In this document: positions 56,201 through 64,000 of the stretch, in pieces
Numbering within the stretch: position 1 is the stretch's first letter
How the letters are laid out: every line of letters starts with the position of its first letter
NCBI RefSeq assembly: GCF_019703515.2
Contig: NC_059379.1
Span: 23,053,880-23,117,879, forward strand
DNA from: Myxocyprinus asiaticus
Taxonomy: Eukaryota; Chordata; Actinopteri; Cypriniformes; Catostomidae
DNA: 64,000 bases
Direction of reading: 5' to 3'
The notes under the pieces: model-generated
The model's input: only the letters and a program-made list of their open reading frames with translations
The model's database searches: none
Told to the model about the DNA's origin: nothing
Position numbers and translations under genes: made by a program

Positions 56201-59200
56201 TTTAACACACATTCAATATATGGAACTATAACATACAAATATTGTTCATTGTATTTTGAGTAAATAAGCGTTCATTTAAATTCATACATTTTCTGTAACA
56301 CTTTTATTTTTGCTTATAAATTGTATTGTAAAGATTTTATATCACCCTCAGCACCCTAGATATCCATATTGACATTGCCATTGAAAAGCCCATTTCAGTT
56401 GACCACTAATAATAAATAATTTCCTTATTCTATGTTGCTCCTTATTATACTCCTTACAGCTCTGACAACGAGATCATACAGCAGCTGTTTTCCATATTGT
56501 GGTAGTCGATTTCAGAAAGCAACAGATTGTTTTTCTTTTTTTCTTAAAAATAAATTATTATTATTATTTTTTGTACATGATGCCACTATCGCTGTATAAG
56601 AGTCAGACCATGATGGGAACTTCTTGGCATATTTTTCTTTATTGGTCCAGGAAAAATGAAAGCATCTTTCTACATTCTCTTCTTTTCATGAGTCCTTAAG
56701 ATTGATGGGCTTAAACTAGCTTTCCAGGCAAGAAACCATGATTAGAATCAGACACTGCATACATCTACCCTACCACATGGAAACTCTAGCCTAATGTTGT
56801 CTTGTGAGACTGAATAATACTGTTCTTTCTGTTTTTTGGTGTCTGGTTGTTAAAATAATTGTTTTGACCTACTTTAACATTTGTCATTAGTCATCTGCAA
56901 GTTTATCAGCCATGGTGAATTTATTCATGTTGGGAAGGCAAATTAATCATCAGTAGGCTCTGGTCCCTCTCATGGGAAGGGGCATCTCCTTTTATCACTG
57001 TCAAGACTATTAACACAATAACGGAAAAGCAATTAAGTTGACTTTTAGAAATGGCAGTCAATTACACTGACTGGAATTAGTGTGTTGTTTCAGATAAAGT
57101 GGCTTTTCACTAATAACAACAAGCATGCCCCCCACCACCCCCATGCACTTAGAGGATTTGCTAAATAAATAACCAAAAAGCACTGATTTGGGGGTACCAA
57201 ACTTGATTATTTTGATTATACTTTATTTGTAATATCACTGTGGAATTGTTCTTAGACCCTCGTTTTGCAAAAAATATCCCAGTACAATATCCCCCCCACC
57301 CCCATAACAAAACACCACATACTATAACACAACACTACACATAAGCAGAAACGAGTACTTATACTTGTTAAGTCTGCACTGGAGGACCCTGAAAGCCCTA
57401 AATCTTCGTAAAAAATATGATCTCTGTTGTAACCTGGAGCATAGACTGTCGATGAGCCCTCCATGTGAGTTAATCATCAGTATGTACTCCTAGATATTTA
57501 ACAATTCTACAGCAAGGCAACCCTAATATCTGGTCATCAATATACAGTATGTGTCATTCATGGGTTTTAAGGCCACTTAAGGTTAGTTGAAACTGATTTG
57601 AATCATTAATATGTTTGCTTTTAGCCTGTGCCAGTCTTATACTGGGATGTTTTCATGATTTATGAGCTACAACACTGGTTTCATGTTTTCAGTATAGATG
57701 ACATTTTCAGATCAAGGTTCTTTGATCCTGATGAATAATGAGGTATTCCTTTATTTCCAATACACACAGGCACAAACAAACAAGGATACTGTTTAGAGTT
57801 ACAGTAAATAGCTCTACAAGTTCACTGTAGAGTGAAGTGAGAAATCAGGTACAGTTTTAGTCAGTCTTCTTCCTAAAGTTTTAGAAGATGTCTGCTCAGA
57901 CTACATTGCATGATATCAAAGTGAAATGGAAAAAATATAATCTTGAAATGGTTCTTTTCGACATAACCATTATACATGCTTATATGAGATGTAGACGGTT
58001 TATGCAGATTGTCAAGCTTGGCCAAAGTTCAATTAGTTTTTACTAGGTTGTTTTGTGGTTTTCATTGCTTAATCTTATTGATTCAGAAGAGCATCAGGAT
58101 TCTCACAGTGAAGCTCTTGCAAGTTAACAGTCCAAGTCAGACCAGATTATTTGAACTGTAGTGCTAAAGGAAGTGATTCCCTGATCAAACACTGGCCTCT
58201 CTTCATCGCCTTGTTAACCATGTAAAGGCATAGCTTTAAAATCAGACTATAAAACTCAACTCAGACAGTCTTAATCCTCTTTGTAGTCTTGAATTTTGCA
58301 TGGTAATCTCTCTCTTGAAGAGCAATATGCAGTCTAGTTCATGATTTTATCCAACGTTACTTCAAGGTGAAGTAATTTGTATGCCACTAGTGTCATAAAA
58401 TGATATTGCAAAAACCGGTGTCTTCATATCGGTTTCCTGAACAATTTCCCTGTCTACCATTAGTTAAAAAAACAGGTAATCGTTACTGCCAATATTGATA
58501 TGTCGGGCTTACTTATAGGTTTCTCTGCATATTAAGATGGGATAGGAGAAAGAAAGCATTTTAATAATCAGAGGGTGAGGTATATATGCACTATATAGCT
58601 TCAGCATCACCAGGTGCCAGAGAACCACCTCTGACCTCTTTCCCATTAGTCTTGCTTTATCGCTTCCTTTGAGACATGACATTACTGTTATCATTGTTTA
58701 CTCATTCATTGATACGTGTTCTTATTTTCGATGTCTGCTTCTTTATTCAAGTGCCTGATTACGTACCAGATGCCCTTTCTTTGATGCAAGAAAAACGAGT
58801 CAGTGATAAAGCTGGTTATTCGCTACATATGTAGATTAAAGGGAAATTGCATCAGGGATTTTGGTTTTCTTTCTGATGGTGCTGGATGTGATATTAAAAT
58901 AGTGGAGAACAGGAAAAAGAGGCATGGCAAAGTTGAAATTGAAAGAAAAGATTAACCCAGTGGTACCTAAACTAAAAAGTGAAAGACACAGGGTGAATCC
59001 GCCCATTATTGAGGTCCCTACATCAAAGAGAAAAGCAGAAAATCTCAATCTGTGCCCAAACTGTCTTTTGCATCACCTATTTTTGCTTATTTCTTGCTAT
59101 ATTGTCTAATCTCTCCCAAGTCAGATTGAAGTCAGATCATGATGATGGAGGCAGGGGTGATCAAATGTGTAAATTGGAGCATTATATGCAAACCCTCTAT

Positions 59201-60500
59201 GGTTGTTCTTGGGAACTCACTCTGTCACGTTTGAGCATCCAGTGATCATTCGCTGATGGATTGATATGTTATTGTTATCTCAAACTGTCTCGCAGGAAGC
59301 GTCAGCTGCATGATGGGGAAATGGATGGAGATTACTTTGATCAACACTCTCATTAAGTTTTTTTCTTTCCTTTTTTATTCAGCACATCAGCAGAGACTAA
59401 TTTTGCATCCGTCTGTCAATGCAGTGTACATTCACTCCCACAGATGTATTTGAGTGTGTCAATATGTGGCTTGTCTTTATGTATGCATTCATGACTTTAT
59501 ATGATGTGTATACAGCATTCCCTGCCAAGCATTTTTAAATTCCACCTGTCCTAAAATGTTTTATCATTAATATGATATCATGAATAATGAGATTATTAAT
59601 AAAACCATATGTCAGTCCATATTTCCTCTTTATAATACACACTGGTTCATTATCGGTTTCATATTGACATTTTTTTTAATCCCCTTTTGTATGTTCTTAT
59701 AGTAAAGAGCTAAGATGCTCATCAAGGGTCCTTCTCTGAGAACTTCTGTTCTTAGCAGAACAGAAAAAAAAAACTGAGACCCAGCTGATTCTTTCTGAAC
59801 TTCATAACACAGAAAATATGAAAACTTAATGATATCCTACACCACAGCATGACTCTTAAGGCAGTCCAGACCAAAGTAATTCATATTTTAATTTGGGGAG
59901 CTGTTTTATCTTTACAGTCATTAAAACTCTAAAAGGCCAAAAACAAATCAATTTTTCCATCATGCACCAATCAATATGAAGGAACAAAAATGAGCGCCTC
60001 TATTATTAGGTGCCCTCCTGGATGACATTACCATTGTATTTCACTTCTGGTACGATGTACGAAAACCATTGAAGATTAATGTTAAATGTGTGCAGAGTGT
60101 GGGCACTTGGACACAAGAGTAGTGGTTCTCATACTTTCTTAGTTGGCAGACCACTTCTACAGTATTACAAGATTTGCAGGCCACCTATCACCCCAAACCT
60201 GGAGGAATCCACAAGATACCTCAAAATAATTACATTGAATAATTAATTTATAAATTGTAAGTTTTAATTATAATTAGTTTTTTTAGTTTTGTTTTTGTTT
60301 CTTCAATTTTCATTGGTCAACAAATGCCTGTGTCAGAGTGCATTTAAAATTTCACATGTTTTGGCCACATGACTGAGCATCACTTTTCAAAACCCTTGTA
60401 TTATCCCTCTACATCCTTGCCCTACTCCATCCCCATTGAAATCTAACATGATCACACAGAAAATCGACATGTAGCTTCCGAAAGTCCATGTACCCTGAAA
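56201..60500 (+). other. snx29 intron, long stretch without recognised features
   Basis: Mixed AT-rich sequence. 60121-60230 resembles a degenerate CAGTGGTTCTCAAAC hAT MITE (AGTGGTTCTCATACTTTCTT) without partner. At 57284-57303 there is a C-rich run (CCCCCCCACCCCC). No coding homology found in any of the short frames. Confidence 0.4.
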
Positions 60501-60527
60501 TCAGTGCCATACTTCAGACATTTTTGG

Positions 60528-61137
60528 ATTCATTCTGTTTCCTGTGTACATCTATAACTGTCTGGTTTGGTTCAGCCACCAAATCAGACAGGAGGAAAGT
60601 ACAACGGACAGTCAGGAATGTTTAAAGGATTATTGGTGCCCCCATGCCCACCCTCCAAGACCTGTACGTCTCCAGATTGAGGAAACGTGCAGATAGAATC
60701 ACTCTGGACCCCACACACCCTGCCTACTCCCTCTTTGAACTGTTGCCCTCTGGCTGGCGATACAGAGCACTGAGCGCCAGGACATCCAGGAACAAGAACA
60801 GTTTCTACCCTCAGGCCATTTTCCTCACGAACAGTTAAACGGCCTTAGGACTCCCATAGTGCAATAATGTAAACACATATCTCATGCACATATGTAAATT
60901 CACATACTTAATTCAATAACTGTACATACCCCTACCTTGCACATATATTACCAGTTGCACATGTACATATGCCATTCTGTTTTTGTCCTATTATTTGTAT
61001 GTCTGTTTATACTCTTACCTTGTTTTATATTCTGTGTCTCACTGTCTTATTCTGTGTGCCCTTGTTTCTCCTATCACCAAAAAATTCCTTGTGTACGTGA
61101 GAACACTTGGCAATAAAGCTCATTCTGATTCTGATTC
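60528..61137 (+). mobile_element. 3' end of a CR1/L2-like LINE
   Basis: The last part of a reverse-transcriptase protein is readable: SITVWFGSATKSDRRKVQRT, then after one stop PMPTLQDLYVSRLRKRADRI and PAYSLFELLPSGWRYRALSA, RTSRNKNSFYPQAIFLTNS and a stop at 60836-60838. A 300-bp 3' untranslated region ends in CTGATTCTGATTC repeats, as is usual for this LINE group. 5'-truncated copy; clade assignment by eye. Confidence 0.82.
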
Positions 61138-62928
61138 ATTCAACCATGATCACCTTTTCCTCTGGTGCTACTGATTCCGTGTTGCATGGGCAACCTCCGA
61201 GTCACACGTTCTAGTCCCATGGGAACCAGGAAGTAATTGCGTCACATGAACAATGGTGAGCATGATTTGGAAGTTGCTATTCCTCTACAATTACATTTTT
61301 ACTGTTCTGATGGTTAGGTTTAGCATTTGGGTTAGGGGAAAGTGCACACCTGTTCACTGTTATACATAACTTACAACTGAAAATGCAACTCACTTTTCTC
61401 TGTGGGCACTTCACCTGGAGCTCAAATGGTAAACGGTTTCAGTAAATACGGGCCGATTTCAGCAGCATAACTTTCGCCCTGCTCACCGAAATCACAGTGT
61501 GATCAGTCTGTGGAATCAATGGATTCTCAGTGTTCTTTGATGCACTGTAAACTCTTGTGTGTAGGTTCTCTCTTTCCCACAGTGTGAGAAACATCACTCA
61601 CAAACAATGCTACATAAGTGCATTTAGTGTTATTAATGCTTTCAGGCGTAACTGTGCTGGACTGAAATCAAGGTTGAGCTGCACATTGGCAGTAATTAGA
61701 GTCCAGTTGGTGCTCTTGCTGACAGTAGTAGTGGTGTGAGTGTGTGAGTTAGTGGGATGTGTAGACTATTGGCAGAGCACAGATAAGACTCAGCGCTGGA
61801 ATGGCGGGTGGCTATGTGCGGGTGAGGTGATAATGTTCAGGATTGTTGACTTGTACTCCATAGACTTATTCGCTGCTTCATAACAAACTTTTCAGCTTAG
61901 CGCCACCTCCTCGTTTCCATTATTACCCTAGCAGATCAGTGCCCTCTGGAGCCTTTGTGTACATATCTCTACCGTGCTGATGATCGTCTTTATCCAGTCA
62001 CCACTTATCAGCCTGTTGCTGATACACTGGCATTTTAACAGCAGGCCTGTCCTGCCTAATCTACCAATCACGGCACCTGAAATCAATCTCTCCCTCTCCA
62101 CTTTTGGAAAAACTTGGATTTTCTTTCTGCCTTGGGACTTAAGAAATGAGAGAGTCTAACAGCTGTTCTGTTGAAACTTAGCCAGGTCCGGGGGTTGCTT
62201 ATTGCTTTCTTTGTTTCTGTTGTCCTGTGGTGCCTCAAGCAACATTTGTGTTGTGAAAAGTAGCACATTTTGATTGAGTTTTCAATTGGTGAAAGATTCC
62301 TTCATGCTTCAAATGAACTCAATAGATTTCAGCCGTTTCGGGCAGCTCCACTGAAACAAGATTATGCCAGATGTAAAGGCTGCAGCACCACAGTATTGTA
62401 AGGAGCACAGAAGTGTGTTGGTGTGAATGACCAATATGTCAGAGAGATTAAATATTTTTCCCGTGTATTAACTTTTACAAGACACAATCGTTTAAAGGAA
62501 ATGACTAAATGACTAAAACTTTGCATCTGTTCTTAAAGGTGAAATGTGTAATTTGCGTAACTAGTAGCACCAAACAGAATTGCAAAAATAATGATTGTTT
62601 CCTAAACTTTTTCTCCAAATGCTCATACCTCTCCTTCCACCCTTCCTCCCAGTCTTCCATTGTTCTGACAAATAGCTAGATTTTTATGTCTCAAACAGTA
62701 ATGTTTGAAAGTGCCAGTGTTTGTTATTTGGGAAGTCTGCATACTAACTTGCTCCTGCTTACTTTTAGATGTCTCTCTACATTAAACTATTTTTAAAATT
62801 ATTACACGCTTACACCTTCATTTATTTGTTATTTTTTTTATAATAATTGTAACATTTTCCTGTCCTTATTTCAAAATGTAAATTCCTGTTTTGCATTGTT
62901 TTCTGTTTCCTAATACCAACAGAGGTGG
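61138..62928 (+). other. snx29 intron, unique sequence
   Basis: No gene or element recognised; short frames only. Confidence 0.4.
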
Positions 62929-62929
62929 G

Positions 62930-63085
62930 GAGTAGTCAAAAACTGTACTCAAGTAAAAGTATAATTACTTTAAAAAAAAAATTACTCAAGTAGAAGTAAA
63001 AGTGCTAACATAAATATTTACTTGTGTAAGAGTAACGAAGTATCCAATTAAAAGAGTACTCAAGTAGTGATTAACTCATTACTTT
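62930..63085. mobile_element. AGAGGTGGG-type terminal fragment
   Basis: AGAGGTGGGGAGTAGTCAAA followed by repeated TACTCAAGTA units (about 62945, 62983, 63057) resembles one end of a widespread fish DNA element of the type that begins GAGGTGGG(T)AGAGTA. Only one end is visible. Confidence 0.5.
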
Positions 63086-63177
63086 CACAAATGACATAAT
63101 GGACGTTAACTCCCCTATATTCCATTACATAATACACATTTAACATGTATTACAGAATTATTATTATTATTATTATT

Positions 63178-63476
63178 AATGGAAATTCTGTCATCATTCA
63201 CCATCATGTTGTTCAAAACCCATATGACTTTCTTCCATGCAACACAATAAGGAGATTTTAGAAAGAATGTTTGCCTTTGTCAACATTTACTTTCAGTGAA
63301 TGTGTTTTTTTTTCTCTATATTTTGAAAGTGTATGGTGACTGAGACTGTCAGTCCCTAACATTCTTTCTAACATCTTTTGGGTTCCACAGAATACAGAAG
63401 GTCACACGGGTTTGGAACAATATGAGGGTAGGGAAATAATGATGGAATATCAAATTATGGCTGAGCTGTCACTTTA
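63178..63476. mobile_element. GGGATAGTTCACCC-type fold-back element, diverged copy
   Basis: GTCATCATTCACCATCATGT, CATATGACTTTCTTCCATGC and the mirrored ACAGAATACAGAAGGTCACA, ending GCTGTCACTTTAAAG. The left terminus is lost. It directly abuts the next copy. Confidence 0.65.
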
Positions 63477-63880
63477 AAGGGTTAGTTCACCCAAAAATGA
63501 AAATTCTCTCATCATTTATTCATCCTCATGCCATCCCAGATGTGAATGACTTCCTTTCTTCTGCAGAACACAAATTAAGATTTTTAGAAGAATATGTCGG
63601 CTCTGTAGGTCAGTACAATGCAAGTGAATGAGTACCAAAATATTTATGCTCCAAAAAAGCAAATGCAGGCACCATAAAAGTAATCCATATGACTCCAGTG
63701 GTTAAATCCATATCTTCAGAAGTGATATGATAGGTGTGGGTGAGAAACAGATCAATATTTAAGTCAGTTCTTCTCCCAGCCCAGCAGGGGACGATATGCA
63801 GAGAAGAATGTGAATCGCCAAAAACACAATAAGAAGAATGTGAAAGTGATCTGTTTCTCAAACCTTTCTAGTAATGATTA
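63477..63880. mobile_element. GGGATAGTTCACCC-type fold-back element, left part
   Basis: TAAAGGGTTAGTTCACCCAA, CATCCTCATGCCATCCCAGA, TGACTCCAGTGGTTAAATCC and ATATCTTCAGAAGTGATATG match copies at 6435 and 32772. The matching right end is not seen before the window ends; similarity fades after about 63880. The 83-codon minus frame at 63610-63861 is read through this repeat. Confidence 0.78.
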
Positions 63881-64000
63881 CAGTGAAAATGTGATTAATG
63901 CCCCACAGGGAAATATAAACCAAAGCAAGATCATGTTTTATCAATGCCTACTTTCGCTATTTCATAGCTTTTAGTTGTTAATTCAGTGTAGTTACAGTTT

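Noticed and set aside
59279..59356. Possible exon after ctgtctcgcag reading KRQLHDGEMDGDYFDQHSH
   Set aside because: It has an acceptor-like start but ends in a stop, lacks a donor and does not match the next SNX29 segment (EELASSYERK...).

Overview
The window looks like vertebrate nuclear DNA, most likely from a cyprinid or related teleost fish. The evidence is AT-rich non-coding sequence with short exons bounded by GT/AG splice sites, a conserved vertebrate gene whose exons join in frame, and a dense load of fish-type repeats: many Tc1-like elements, hAT and PIF/Harbinger-type elements, a tRNA-derived SINE, and LINE fragments. No bacterial or viral gene organisation, CRISPR array, rRNA or free-standing tRNA gene was seen.

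The only host protein gene I can support is snx29 (sorting nexin 29, RUN and PX domain protein) on the + strand. Eleven consecutive coding exons lie at 1149-1273, 7418-7598, 7753-7823, 8018-8272, 8983-9340, 18877-19001, 19228-19324, 19429-19511, 24406-24469, 25574-25702 and 34284-34369. They splice into one open frame of 1574 nt (about 524 codons). This covers most of the RUN domain, the basic/acidic linker and the first part of the coiled coil. The start of the gene lies before the window. The rest of the coiled coil and the PX domain lie after it, so nearly everything from 34370 to 64000 is one very long intron (or intron plus an unfound small exon; a weak 32-nt candidate is at 43881-43912).

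Layout. 1-565: 3' part of an L1-type LINE on the minus strand. 1149-9340: snx29 exons 1-5 of the window, with a Sleeping-Beauty-type Tc1 element (itself hit by a SINE), a 1.4 kb hAT-type non-autonomous element and a fold-back element in the first intron. 9665-18346: a nest of transposons inside one intron, up to four levels deep. 18877-34369: exons 6-11 with MITE-like elements, a THAP-like relic and another hAT element between them. 34370-64000: intron with a full-length tRNA-derived SINE 60 bp after an exon, a hAT MITE, three different Tc1 elements back to back (one with an intact 343-aa transposase frame), four more Tc1 copies (one turned into a palindrome), several TTTAAAGGG-type fold-back elements and a CR1/L2-like LINE tail.

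How it fits together. The exons are short and ordinary; almost all the length comes from repeats. The most useful observations are: (i) the nest can be put in order from target-site duplications, and the window itself holds an apparent empty-site copy of one insertion; (ii) two 1.3-1.4 kb hAT copies in opposite orientation flank exons 2-5, an arrangement that could pair in the pre-mRNA; (iii) one Tc1 element carries an apparently intact DD34E transposase; (iv) a Tc1 copy has become a roughly 1 kb palindrome. I found no convincing new protein system. All family names were assigned by eye from remembered consensus motifs, without database searches.
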